The notes under the pieces: generated by a model
What the model saw: only the letters and a program-made list of their open reading frames with translations
Told to the model about the DNA's origin: nothing
Databases searched by the model: none
Program-made: the position numbers and the translations under genes
Assembly: GCF_004005965.1 (NCBI RefSeq)
Contig: NZ_SACY01000001.1
Coordinates: 620,001-684,000 of the forward strand
Length of the DNA stretch: 64,000 nucleotides
Direction of reading: 5' to 3'
Source of the DNA: Sandaracinomonas limnophila
GTDB lineage: Bacteria > Bacteroidota > Bacteroidia > Cytophagales > Spirosomataceae
Shown: positions 53,124-61,688 of the stretch, in pieces
Layout: each line of letters starts with the position of its first letter
How positions within the stretch are numbered: position 1 is the first letter of the stretch

Positions 53124-53564
53124 ATGACACACAAAATCCCTTATAAAAAATTCAGTTTTTATAAACCCAATCAATTGGAAAAACATCAATACATGCTAAT
53201 AAAACAAAACTTAAAATTAAACTCAAAATTCAAAATCAAACCAAGCTTCAATTACAAAGCAACTTTTAAATTTGAATTGTCTATATTAAAGATAGTTGGA
53301 TGCTGTATTATTGCTTTTTTAATCTTAAATTCAATAAGTTCATTTTTTGAAATTAAAATATTAAATGAAATTTCAATTATTCCATTATTTATAGGATTTA
53401 TGATATTTCTTCTATTTTCGTTTTTTAGTTTAATTCCAACCCTGATATCGTTATTAGATTATAAATTAGATGAAAATAATTATTATAAGAAACTTAATAT
53501 TGATATATTAAAATCAATTAATTATTTGGATTTTTTAGAACTTCAAAATAATCTTAAAAAATAA
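53124..53564 (+). CDS. Two-helix membrane protein, orphan
   Basis: A 146-residue protein: basic N-terminal 55 residues rich in Lys, Asn and Phe, two transmembrane helices (about 55-75 and 85-115), and a short C-terminal cytoplasmic part ending DFLELQNNLKK. No family recognised. Very AT-rich. Confidence 0.42.
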   Translation: MTHKIPYKKFSFYKPNQLEKHQYMLIKQNLKLNSKFKIKPSFNYKATFKFELSILKIVGCCIIAFLILNSISSFFEIKILNEISIIPLFIGFMIFLLFSFFSLIPTLISLLDYKLDENNYYKKLNIDILKSINYLDFLELQNNLKK

Positions 53565-53657
53565 ACTGATTAACAAAAACAAAATATAATTTAAAAACAA
53601 AAATTCGACATAATTAACTTTAATATTATACCTTATTATTTTCTAAAATTAAAATTC

Positions 53658-54176
53658 ATGATAAAAAAAACAATAATGTTAGTTTTTTTACTAATATCAA
53701 GTTCTTTTTACTGTTATTCTCAATCACAAATTATTTCAGAGAAGGAATTAATAAAACAAATTTCTTTTACATTTTCTTACTTGGGAGTTGGTGGTGATGA
53801 TTTTGATAAACTCACTGAATGTTTGTTAAAAAAAATTAAAAATAAATATCCAAATTTCCCTAAAAGAATAAAAAATTCGCAATTAAAGGAGATAGAATCG
53901 CTTTCAAAATTATATTCTAATCAATGTATAAACATTGATGGGTTGAATTTATCTTTCAGGTGGACACCTTTTTTAGAAAATATGTTATTTTCAAAATTAT
54001 ATGATATTGAAGAACTTAAATCAATTGATTCACAAAAAAGAAAAAACTTTAGTGAATGTGTTATTGAAGGATTAAAAAACCAATATCCTCAAGGTATAAA
54101 ATTGGTTAATGGCCTATTAAACCGAGATCCCAATAATAGTCCAGTATATAAATGTAAAAATATTTTATTAGATTAA
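53658..54176 (+). CDS. Secreted orphan protein with duplicated cysteine motif
   Basis: A 172-residue protein with signal peptide (MLVFLLISSSFYCYSQ). The mature part contains two similar halves: TECLLKKIKNKYPNFPKRI ... Cys, and SECVIEGLKNQYPQGIKLV ... Cys. Each has a Cys, a lysine-rich helix, YP, and a later Cys, suggesting an internal duplication with two possible disulfides. Function unknown. Confidence 0.45.
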   Translation: MIKKTIMLVFLLISSSFYCYSQSQIISEKELIKQISFTFSYLGVGGDDFDKLTECLLKKIKNKYPNFPKRIKNSQLKEIESLSKLYSNQCINIDGLNLSFRWTPFLENMLFSKLYDIEELKSIDSQKRKNFSECVIEGLKNQYPQGIKLVNGLLNRDPNNSPVYKCKNILLD

Positions 54177-54261
54177 ACTTAGTATTAATCATAAAAATTA
54201 AGCTTTAGTATAAAAAATTAAAGTAAAATCACTTTATTTTTTAACTAGTAATTCAAAAAGA

Positions 54262-54942
54262 ATGACAAAAACTACATTAAAAATTATTTTTATCTTTTCT
54301 ATCTTTATAATTAGCTGCAAGAAATCAAATGAAGAAATAGCGAAAGAATCAATTCGTAATTATTTGAACGAAAACTTGGATGATATTTCTACTTATGAAC
54401 CTGTAAAATTTGGAAAATTAGACACTATTTTTTCTTTTCAAGGAAATATAATAAAAATAAAAAATCTAAATGAGCCATTGATATTTGTTTCTAATGAAAG
54501 CAATAAAAAATTAGGTTTTTTTAACAAACAAACGTATGATATTTTGCTTTTTGATTTTTCATTTCATAGTTTGTTGTGGTATAAAAATAAAATTATACTA
54601 TTTGATAATAATTCAAGAAATTTTTATTGGGTAGCCTATGATTCACCTACAAAAAACAGAAAGATTAATTCAAATAATCTGCCAGATATTTCTAGTGAAA
54701 ACAAAATAATTCAATTTTCTAAATTAGACGCATTAGAATTTGAAATGTTTCATTCTTTTCGGCTAATAAATAATCAAAATAAAAGATTTCTCACAAAAAA
54801 ATATTTTAAATTAAATAATGATTTAGTTGTGATCTCTTCTTTGGATTATACTTTAATCGGTCAAAATAAAAATATTTATAACAATTCTATTAATGATGCT
54901 GATACAGCTGTTGCTGATACAATGGCTGTTATGTCGTACTAA
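54262..54942 (+). CDS. Lipoprotein, orphan
   Basis: A 226-residue lipoprotein (MTKTTLKIIFIFSIFIISC, Cys19). The start of the mature region (SIRNYLNENLDDISTYEPV) matches a pattern often seen at the N-terminus of small Bacteroidota lipoproteins (YL...L.D..SYEPV). The remainder has beta-rich, Asn/Lys-rich sequence and no known domain. Very AT-rich. Confidence 0.45.
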   Translation: MTKTTLKIIFIFSIFIISCKKSNEEIAKESIRNYLNENLDDISTYEPVKFGKLDTIFSFQGNIIKIKNLNEPLIFVSNESNKKLGFFNKQTYDILLFDFSFHSLLWYKNKIILFDNNSRNFYWVAYDSPTKNRKINSNNLPDISSENKIIQFSKLDALEFEMFHSFRLINNQNKRFLTKKYFKLNNDLVVISSLDYTLIGQNKNIYNNSINDADTAVADTMAVMSY

Positions 54943-55064
54943 TGAAGGACCTAATATAATTTTATAAATCCGTAAAATAATTCTTATATTTTTATAAATT
55001 CATCCTTTTGATTTTTACAATAATAAACAGTAATAAATAATTAACACAAAGGTTAAATTCTTAA

Positions 55065-55095
55065 AAAGAGCAGGAAATTCCTGCTCTTTTTTTAT
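55065..55095 (+). terminator. Rho-independent terminator
   Basis: AAAGAGCAGG, loop AAATT, CCTGCTCTTT: ten base pairs followed by T-residues. It ends the transcript of the orphan gene run and insulates the HTH gene downstream. Confidence 0.88.
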
Positions 55096-55164
55096 TCAAA
55101 AATGGTTCAGTTTATCACCAAAGGTTGGACGGTAAATATTTATACATTTGTAAACAAAAATGTT

Positions 55165-55172
55165 TATATTTG
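55165..55172 (+). promoter_or_regulatory. Candidate -7 element of the HTH gene, leaderless
   Basis: TATATTTG, four nt before the ATG at 55177. The surrounding ATGTTTATAT...TTTGC is repeated upstream of the ncRNA at 60126. A partial dyad (AAACAAAAATGTTT) overlaps it, a plausible autoregulatory site. Confidence 0.5.
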
Positions 55173-55176
55173 CTAT

Positions 55177-55686
55177 ATGAAATCTTACATTGAAAAATTT
55201 AAAGGTATACATCCGGGAATTATCTTAGATAGGGAATTAAAAAAAAGAGCCCTTTCTCAGAGACCCTTTGCTCTTTCTATCGGGGAGCATCCACAAACAC
55301 TAAATGCCATTACCAAGGGTAAACGTAATTTAAACACATCCATTGCTTTAAAAATTGAAAGAAAATTAGGATTAGATGAAGGCACTTTAGCGATTTTGCA
55401 AACTTACTTTGATATCAATGAAGAGAAGAAAAAGCTACCGCAAAACACTCCTAACCTTTCCATTATAAGGAGCTCATTATTTTGGGATACAGACATTAAT
55501 AAAATAGACTGGATTAAGCAATCTAAAGCGGTAATTCAACGAGTATTTGAAAGAGGAAATGAGCTTGAAATCAATGAAATTAAACATTTCTATGGTACGG
55601 CCACCATCAATGAGGCAATGAAAAAGATTGTAGTAGAACCATATACAGTTTATTCAAAAACCGAAAAAAAGAATGCTGTATTATAA
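55177..55686 (+). CDS. HigA-like HTH protein, probable antitoxin
   Basis: A 169-residue DNA-binding protein. The start is set at the ATG 55177 (MKSYIEKFKGIHPG) because the promoter element lies upstream of it; the open frame begins at 55102. The N-terminal half is an XRE/HigA-type HTH (HPGIILDRELKKRALSQ, FALSIGEHPQTLNAITKGKR). The C-terminal half (LFWDTDINKIDWIKQSKAVIQRVFERGNE) is found in antitoxins paired with AbiEii-type nucleotidyltransferases. It overlaps the downstream gene by 14 bp. Confidence 0.7.
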   Translation: MKSYIEKFKGIHPGIILDRELKKRALSQRPFALSIGEHPQTLNAITKGKRNLNTSIALKIERKLGLDEGTLAILQTYFDINEEKKKLPQNTPNLSIIRSSLFWDTDINKIDWIKQSKAVIQRVFERGNELEINEIKHFYGTATINEAMKKIVVEPYTVYSKTEKKNAVL

Positions 55687-56077
55687 CACAATTAACGAGC
55701 TTTTAAAAAATAGCCTGTACATTTTAATGAATTCTGCTATTTTTAAACCTTTTAGATTAGTAGGTGGTACGGCACTTAGTTTGCAAATAGGCCATAGAGA
55801 ATCAGTTGATATAGATTTATTTAGCGACCAGGAGTACAAATCCATTAATTTTGAAGAAATTGACAATTTTCTTAAACAAAATTTCAAGTATGTATCAACG
55901 AATCAGCTACCACCAGCATTAGGCAAAGCTTACATCATTGGAGCGGATGAAAAAAATACAATCAAATTAGATATTTACTATACAGAACCAATTAGCTATC
56001 CATGTGTAGAAATTGAAAATATTAGAATGGCTTCTTGTACCAACCCCTATTTACTACTTACACAGTTTATGGGATAG
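55673..56077 (+). pseudogene. AbiEii/AbiGii-family nucleotidyltransferase toxin, truncated
   Basis: 134 residues with the family's N-terminal nucleotidyltransferase signature LVGGTALSLQIGHRESVDIDLF (Asp pair intact) and KLDIYY. Full-length relatives are about 200-260 residues and continue after ENIRMAS with a conserved AAMKLDVI-like helix and RKKDFWD; here the sequence switches to CTNPYLLLTQFMG and stops. The catalytic half is kept but the C-terminal half is lost, so it is probably inactive or has altered activity. It is a likely remnant of a type IV-like toxin-antitoxin pair. Confidence 0.7.
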
Positions 56078-56118
56078 TGCCATACACAGTACAAACCTAA
56101 ACCTAGGAAAGCATTTCA

Positions 56119-56829
56119 TTAAGACAACGTATGCTCTAATCTTTCTTTCCATTTTTTCCAGTCGGGAATAATTCTTTCTTGCAGTTCGTAGAATGCTTTA
56201 TTATGATTATGATGTATTAAATGACATAGTTCGTGAATGACCACATATTCGATACTAGCCTTTGGGGCTTTGACTAATTCAGTATTTAGGATTACTTTTC
56301 CCGATTTAGTACAACTACCCCAACGTTTTTCCATTTGGCGAATTTCAATTTCGGGTTTTTCTAGGTTGTATTTTGTGAATTTTTCTAATGCCTTTATTAC
56401 TAACTCTTCAAATAATATAAAGGCTTTTTCCTTATACCATTCGTTGAGTTTTTTTTCTAAATATTCTGGGTTGATTTTTTTTGTCGTAATTATCATTTTT
56501 CCTCTGTATAGCTTAATTTCATTGAAATTATCTTTACAGATTTCCATTTTATACTGTCTTCCTAGATACAAATGTGTTTCTCCGCTAACAAATTGACGTT
56601 TTTGCGTTTTTGGCAAGTAACTATAAAAAAATGCTTGTTGCTTTATTATCCAATTGGCTTTGGATTTAACTTTTTTATTGATTTCTGCAATGCTTGCTTC
56701 ATTTGGAGCCACAACAGTTACCAAGCCATCGGGTAAAACTTTTATTCCTAATGACTTTCTTGCTGCAAAAGACAATTTATACTGAATACTTTTGCTACCG
56801 TAGTTTACTTGTTGGATTGAATGTAACAT
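56119..56829 (-). CDS. YgjP-like M48-type metallopeptidase (DUF45) linked to hsdR
   Basis: A 236-residue protein with the zinc motif VIHELCHLIHHNHNKAFYE near the C-terminus and EKRWGSCTKSGKVILNTEL before it, the signature of the YgjP/DUF45 family. Such genes frequently accompany type I restriction genes; their role there is unclear. Its ATG shares one base with the hsdR stop (TAATG), so translation is coupled. Last gene of the minus-strand defence cluster. Confidence 0.82.
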   Translation of the reverse strand: MLHSIQQVNYGSKSIQYKLSFAARKSLGIKVLPDGLVTVVAPNEASIAEINKKVKSKANWIIKQQAFFYSYLPKTQKRQFVSGETHLYLGRQYKMEICKDNFNEIKLYRGKMIITTKKINPEYLEKKLNEWYKEKAFILFEELVIKALEKFTKYNLEKPEIEIRQMEKRWGSCTKSGKVILNTELVKAPKASIEYVVIHELCHLIHHNHNKAFYELQERIIPDWKKWKERLEHTLS

Positions 56830-59800
56830 TAAACGTATTTAAGTTTAGCAATCTTGATAACTTCTTCTATCAACTCATCTATCTTATCAAAAGAGAATTG
56901 AGTATCGTACTGCTGTTGTTTCTCAAAAAGCAAATCATCTAAATTGTTTTTCAATTCCTTTTCAATTTCTGTATTGGTTTGCCAATCAATTATGAGTGTT
57001 TCGTTTTCGTAAATTATACTTTTTATGCACTCCTCAATTTCTATTGCAGTAATGGCTTGTACTTCTTTTGGTTCGGGCGTATTACTAAAACTATTCTCTA
57101 AAACCGCATTTATCAAGTTATAAAACGCTACTGCATTCGGCTTTTCCTCGATGGATTTTGGGACATTATTTTGCTTTCCGGTAAGAAATTGGTTTTCGTA
57201 TTCTTTTGCTCTTTGTAAATACAAAGCCTCATCTATTCGATGCTGATGATAATCGTTAATTGCCTCTTTGATTAAAGTTGATAAATTTTTGTAGAAGATA
57301 GGGTCTTCATTCATTTTGACATTAATTGCTTTAATCGTCCTAGTGGCTATATGGTCAGCTTTTGCAGCTTTACTTGTAATCTTTTCTACTTCTGCTTCTC
57401 TTTTGTCTTTATCAAAAATATTAACCAGTTCAGTTATTTTTAAAACTTCACCATGCGTAGTAATGTGTTTGTCAATTAGCTTCTGAACTTGAGGCTCGTA
57501 TGCTGCATAATCTAAATCATCAAAATATCGTCGTTTTACATCTACTCGCAATTGCAAGAAAAACTTACTGTCTTTTTTATACTTGTCAATTACTTTCTCG
57601 TTTTTAATATCATTAAACTGTAATGATGCCATTGCCAGTTTAAACAAACGAATAAAAGCAGATAACTTTTCATAAAATGGATGTCTGATACTTACATCAT
57701 TTAATAATTCGGAATAAGCTTCAGCATCATATTTATTCTTTATGGATTTAAAAATATCCCATAACTCACTATGTGCTTGGGGTAATTTTTCTATTTCAGC
57801 ATTAATATTGGTTATTGTTCCTGATAGTTCTTCGTTATCAAAATCACTCAATCCACCATAGGTATTAAGTGCATTGTCAAGATTTTCTAAATTACCGTAA
57901 TAGTCAATAATAAAACCATATTCTTTTCCCGGAGCAACTCTGTTTACCCTTGCTATCGCTTGCAATAAGGTATGTTCTTTTAAACTTCGTGTTATGTAGA
58001 GTACTTGATTGTTTGGTGCATCAAAACCAGTTAACAGTTTATCTACTACAATAATGAGTTCGGGTTGTTCTTGTTTTTTGAATGCGCTGATTACTGATTT
58101 TTCATAGTTTTCCTGTTTACCATATTTACTCATCATGGCTTTATAGAATTTTAGTACTACATCTTCATTTTCTTCAAAAGCATCATCATAATTTTCTCTT
58201 GTATCCGGTGCAGAAATTAAAACTTCACAACTCACTTTTCCTATTTCCTTGATATTCTCTCGGTATTTAATAGCAGTTGTTTTATTTGGAGCTACCAACT
58301 GACCTTTGAAACCAGTACCTTGTATGTTAGCTTCAAAATGTTCACTTATATCCCATGCTCTAGCATAAATTACTTGGTCGGCTTTGTTTAGTTGATTGGC
58401 AGTACTGTATTTTCTTTTTAATGCAGTTTTACCATAAGGAGTTAACGGTTCAGAAACCTTATCAAAAAAAGTATCTAATGGCTTTTCGTTAACTTCAATT
58501 AAATTATGCCGTCCTTCATATAATAATGGCACTACTGCTTTGTCTTCGACTGCATCAGTAATAGAATAAACGTCTATCAAACCACCAAATTTATTGGCTG
58601 TGCTTTTTTCTTTTTTCATCAAAGGAGTTCCGGTAAAAGCAACAAAACAAGCATTTGGAAAAACCTTTTGCATTTTTACATTAAATGTTCCGTATTGGCT
58701 GCGGTGTCCTTCATCAATTAACACAAAAATATTGGGTGATGTAAATCCTTCTTTAGATTGGTTTATAGCTGCTTCAAACTTGTGAATTAGCGTTGTTATT
58801 ACCGCATCTTTTGGGCTGTTTATTAACTCTACTAAATGTTTTCCTGTTTGTGCTTCTTCAACATCAACATGGCATTTTTGAAATGTTTCTGTAATTTGAG
58901 TGTTTAAATCTATCCTATCTGTAACCAGTATAATTTTTGGGTTTTTAATACTTTTTTCGGTTGCTATAAGCTGTGCCAACATTACCATAGTAAGCGATTT
59001 TCCACTTCCTTGTGTATGCCATATTACACCACCTTTGCGTTTTCCATTCACATCGGGAACACTAATTTTTTTAAGTGTTTCTTTTATGGCAAAATACTGT
59101 TGGTATCGTGTTATTTTTTTTATTCCATCATCATAGACAATGTAATTGAAAATTAAGTCTAAAAGTCGCTTTTTTTGACATAAACTAAATACTAGTTTGT
59201 CTTGTTCGGTAACGATTACCTCTTCTTTTTCAAGTTGGTTGAAATAATGCAATACATTTTTGAAACGTTGATTGAAAATTGCTGTTCGCTCGGTGTTGGG
59301 TAATTCACTATTTTTCAGTTGACGGATGGCATCAGCATATTGGATACCCTCTTCTTTAGTTCTGAATACTTCTTTCCAAACGCTCCAAAACTCTTTTTGA
59401 GTAGCTGTAGTGGCATATCTTGCTTCATTGACAGCTAATGACATTACCAAATTAGAATATTGATATAAACCTCTTATTCCATCTTCTTGTTGATTACGCA
59501 AGTGTTGAGAAATCGCTTCGTTAATTGGGTCTTTTATAACGTTGCTTTTGCATTCAATTACGACCATTGGAATACCATTGATGAACAACACAATATCGGG
59601 ACGATAAGTATCATTTCTTTCGCTTCGCAATACAGTATATTCTTCTGTAACATGAAAGCTATTGTTTTCTATATTCTCCCAATCAATGTATTGAAAAGAG
59701 AAGCTTTTTTTATCGTTTAAAATGTTTTGTTCTAAACTTTTGCCCAAAGTAATTAAATCAAAAAATGCCTGATTTGCTTTGGTAAAACCATCTTGTATTG

Positions 59801-60053
59801 GAAGCTCCCGTAAAGCAATAACAGCCAAATTGATATTACTTTCTGAAAAAGAAAACTCTTTGCCTTTGTATTGAATACTATTTATTTTTTCGAGTTGCTT
59901 TTTTAAAATTGGTTCCAATAACACGTTACTGGTTCTAACGCCTCGTAGTTCCATAGCTTCCTCTGGCGACAAGTATTGGTAGCCCATTTTTATCAATAAT
60001 TGCAATGCCGGAATTTGACTTATATGGTCTTCTATGTAGGATGGTGTGTTCAT
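56829..60053 (-). CDS. hsdR: Type I restriction endonuclease subunit R
   Basis: A 1074-residue HsdR. N-terminal PD-(D/E)xK nuclease with RPDIVLFINGIPMVVIECK (about 155-170), SF2 translocase with Walker A TQGSGKSLTMV (about 345), Walker B-like LIDEGHRSQYG, and later motifs VAFTGTP, VVDKLLTGFDAP and QAIARVNRVAPGK, then a C-terminal helical domain. It cuts unmethylated DNA after translocation when assembled with HsdM and HsdS. HsdS is encoded 3.4 kb upstream; hsdM must lie beyond the window or be elsewhere. The intervening DNA holds the Pycsar-like genes, DUF3800 and an RNA. Confidence 0.93.
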   Translation of the reverse strand: MNTPSYIEDHISQIPALQLLIKMGYQYLSPEEAMELRGVRTSNVLLEPILKKQLEKINSIQYKGKEFSFSESNINLAVIALRELPIQDGFTKANQAFFDLITLGKSLEQNILNDKKSFSFQYIDWENIENNSFHVTEEYTVLRSERNDTYRPDIVLFINGIPMVVIECKSNVIKDPINEAISQHLRNQQEDGIRGLYQYSNLVMSLAVNEARYATTATQKEFWSVWKEVFRTKEEGIQYADAIRQLKNSELPNTERTAIFNQRFKNVLHYFNQLEKEEVIVTEQDKLVFSLCQKKRLLDLIFNYIVYDDGIKKITRYQQYFAIKETLKKISVPDVNGKRKGGVIWHTQGSGKSLTMVMLAQLIATEKSIKNPKIILVTDRIDLNTQITETFQKCHVDVEEAQTGKHLVELINSPKDAVITTLIHKFEAAINQSKEGFTSPNIFVLIDEGHRSQYGTFNVKMQKVFPNACFVAFTGTPLMKKEKSTANKFGGLIDVYSITDAVEDKAVVPLLYEGRHNLIEVNEKPLDTFFDKVSEPLTPYGKTALKRKYSTANQLNKADQVIYARAWDISEHFEANIQGTGFKGQLVAPNKTTAIKYRENIKEIGKVSCEVLISAPDTRENYDDAFEENEDVVLKFYKAMMSKYGKQENYEKSVISAFKKQEQPELIIVVDKLLTGFDAPNNQVLYITRSLKEHTLLQAIARVNRVAPGKEYGFIIDYYGNLENLDNALNTYGGLSDFDNEELSGTITNINAEIEKLPQAHSELWDIFKSIKNKYDAEAYSELLNDVSIRHPFYEKLSAFIRLFKLAMASLQFNDIKNEKVIDKYKKDSKFFLQLRVDVKRRYFDDLDYAAYEPQVQKLIDKHITTHGEVLKITELVNIFDKDKREAEVEKITSKAAKADHIATRTIKAINVKMNEDPIFYKNLSTLIKEAINDYHQHRIDEALYLQRAKEYENQFLTGKQNNVPKSIEEKPNAVAFYNLINAVLENSFSNTPEPKEVQAITAIEIEECIKSIIYENETLIIDWQTNTEIEKELKNNLDDLLFEKQQQYDTQFSFDKIDELIEEVIKIAKLKYV

Positions 60054-60113
60054 TTAGAAAATTGTTATTTACAAAAAAATGTTAATAAGTATGCTAAAAA
60101 TCAAATATGTTTA

Positions 60114-60121
60114 TATATTTG
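60114..60121 (+). promoter_or_regulatory. Candidate -7 element for the 60126 ncRNA
   Basis: TATATTTG, five nt before the first paired base of the RNA; the expected start site coincides with the 5' edge of the outer stem. No TTTG -33 box at the usual spacing. Confidence 0.5.
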
Positions 60122-60125
60122 CAGT

Positions 60126-60197
60126 GCCTATTTCACATAAAGGTCGGCTCCATGCCGTTGAAGGGTATCCTTCTTAGTGTGAAGATGGGCTTTTTTT
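60126..60197 (+). ncRNA. Structured RNA adjacent to DUF3800 gene (three-way junction)
   Basis: A compact RNA in the 150-bp gap between hsdR and the DUF3800 gene, on the opposite strand to both. Outer stem: 60126-60137 pairs with 60178-60190 (TTCACA/TGTGAA, then G-U tolerant pairs to GCC/GGC, one bulge). Inside: hairpin CGGC-TCCAT-GCCG (60045-type stem at 60145-60148/60154-60157) and hairpin GAAGG-GTAT-CCTTC (60160-60164/60169-60173). A seven-T run follows the outer stem. A TATATTTG element lies 5 nt upstream. Several structured RNA motifs have been named after nearby DUF3800 genes in a comparative survey (Weinberg and colleagues, 2017); this may belong to that set. Confidence 0.75.
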
Positions 60198-60203
60198 ATG
60201 CCT

Positions 60204-60971
60204 TTATTTTTTATTTTCTTCATTAGTATAAAGGTTTATTACAGAATTGATTTTCGTATCTAAAAAATCAACATATCTATTTTCGCCTCTCTCTATTTTA
60301 CGTTGCAATGCCCATAAAAAATAATCGGCAATATTAATGATTGGTTCAGTAGTTGGCTTTTGCACATTAAATACCATTTCACAGCAATTACAGGCTTCCG
60401 GATATTTGTGTTTTGCAATGGCAACGGCTTTTTGCAATCCCTTTTCGAGATTGGTGTGGGTTGTACATCGACTGCGATGCGCAATGTTTAGTACCAATTT
60501 ATCAAATCCATTTATACTCGTGTGTAACAGATGCGAAAGCATATCGGCATAAAATTCTGCCTGATTACCGTTATGTTTCTTTTCATAAACATTATAGTCT
60601 TTCCTTCCTACGACTGCATCGAAATGACAATCAATTGATTTAATCAATTCAAATCCTAGCTTTCTAACCTCCGGCACATCGTCTTTGGCATGAAGAAAAT
60701 ATCCCATCTTTGATTTCTTTTTCTGAATACTGGGAACCTCCAATAAATAAGGGTCGTTTGCTATGGTAGTTTGTAACTGAATTATTTTTTCTCTAACCTC
60801 ATGAATAGGTTCATTGATGGTAAGCATACCTAAAATAAAATAGTTAGAAACGCCATCAGCACCAATTAAAGGGGTTTTACCTTTGCCATAAAAAGTGGTA
60901 TCACCTGCCTCGTCTAAAAAGCAGTGGTACTGAAACGTTGGCACTTTTATTATTTTTGTATCACTATCCAT
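60204..60971 (-). CDS. DUF3800 protein
   Basis: A 255-residue protein with the family signature YHCFLDEAGDTTFYG near the N-terminus (conserved acidic DEAGD), a central HFDAVVGRKDYNVYEKKH and a C-terminal INIADYFLWALQRK. DUF3800 proteins are predicted to have an RNase H-like fold with a metal site and are often in defence islands and next to structured RNAs. It lies 122 bp downstream of the PycTM-like gene on the same strand. Its stop is 6 bp from the 3' end of the ncRNA on the other strand, so the two are convergent. Confidence 0.82.
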   Translation of the reverse strand: MDSDTKIIKVPTFQYHCFLDEAGDTTFYGKGKTPLIGADGVSNYFILGMLTINEPIHEVREKIIQLQTTIANDPYLLEVPSIQKKKSKMGYFLHAKDDVPEVRKLGFELIKSIDCHFDAVVGRKDYNVYEKKHNGNQAEFYADMLSHLLHTSINGFDKLVLNIAHRSRCTTHTNLEKGLQKAVAIAKHKYPEACNCCEMVFNVQKPTTEPIINIADYFLWALQRKIERGENRYVDFLDTKINSVINLYTNEENKK

Positions 60972-60986
60972 AAATTATTAAATTTT

Positions 60987-61052
60987 CACTTTAGTATAAA
61001 AAGTGTTGTGATTTTTTTGCATCCGCAATGTCAGAACATCATATTGTTGCGG
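60987..61052. promoter_or_regulatory. Two inverted repeats upstream of the DUF3800 gene
   Basis: CACTTT/AAAGTG (60987-60992 and 61000-61005) sits 15 bp upstream of the DUF3800 start, and CCGCAA/TTGCGG (61023-61028 and 61047-61052) a little further. The first could be an operator; the second is a stem-loop that could end the upstream effector transcript, though it has no T-run on the minus strand. Confidence 0.35.
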
Positions 61053-61093
61053 TCTTTAATATAAACTTGGGTTCATAACTAAATACTTTCATC

Positions 61094-61675
61094 TTACATT
61101 AATAATTTAAATATTGGCAAAGCAAAAACAGAAACCAGAATTCCTATTAGGAATAGAAAAGCTCCGATTTTAAAAAATTTATATTTTAATGAAGTAATTC
61201 TTGAATTATAAAGTATTTGAGTAACTAATTCTCTTTCATAAGTAGTAAATTCGTCTTTTGAACCTGTTTTTTTAAGAAACTCTTTTTCAAATTTTTCTTC
61301 TTTTAAGTCTTTTAAATATCCATAAAAATGAATATTCTCAAATGATTTATCTTTATCTATTTTATTACTTAGATAATTAATAAACTTCATAGAATTTCTT
61401 ACTTCTCCCTTTTTATTTTTACTTTCAATTTTCGTTACAATTGGGAAAAGAGAAATTAAGCAAGGAATAAATGATAGAATTGAAAATGGCACAAAAACAC
61501 AAAACGCAACCATCTTAATAACGCTGTCATTGCTAAACGTAATTTGTGTTAGTCCAAATACTATTGCTGCATTTAAAGTCAATAGACCAAAATTTTTTGC
61601 CTCTGCAAATTTCAACCAATCATTCTCATTATTAAAAATTTTGTAAAGCTGTTCTTCGTAATTTAACTTATTCAT
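61094..61675 (-). CDS. PycTM-like Pycsar effector (DUF5706 membrane protein)
   Basis: A 193-residue protein with the layout of Pycsar transmembrane effectors. It has an N-terminal NDWLKFAEAKNFGLLTLNAA helix, a second helix (MVAFCVFVPFSILSFIPCLI), a cytosolic middle domain (NIHFYGYLKD) and a conserved FTTYERELVTQILYNSRITSLKYK segment leading to a C-terminal helix (IGAFLFLIGILVSVFAL). In known systems such effectors respond to cCMP or cUMP and depolarise or permeabilise the inner membrane, killing the infected cell. It is 13 bp downstream of a cyclase gene. Confidence 0.82.
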   Translation of the reverse strand: MNKLNYEEQLYKIFNNENDWLKFAEAKNFGLLTLNAAIVFGLTQITFSNDSVIKMVAFCVFVPFSILSFIPCLISLFPIVTKIESKNKKGEVRNSMKFINYLSNKIDKDKSFENIHFYGYLKDLKEEKFEKEFLKKTGSKDEFTTYERELVTQILYNSRITSLKYKFFKIGAFLFLIGILVSVFALPIFKLLM

Positions 61676-61688
61676 ATTTGTTTTTATT

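Noticed and set aside
60126-60197. Degenerate tRNA or toxin-antitoxin RNA repeat (ToxI-like)
   Set aside because: There is no tandem repeat of the RNA as in ToxI, no anticodon arm or T-loop sequence, and the three-way junction has only two inner hairpins.
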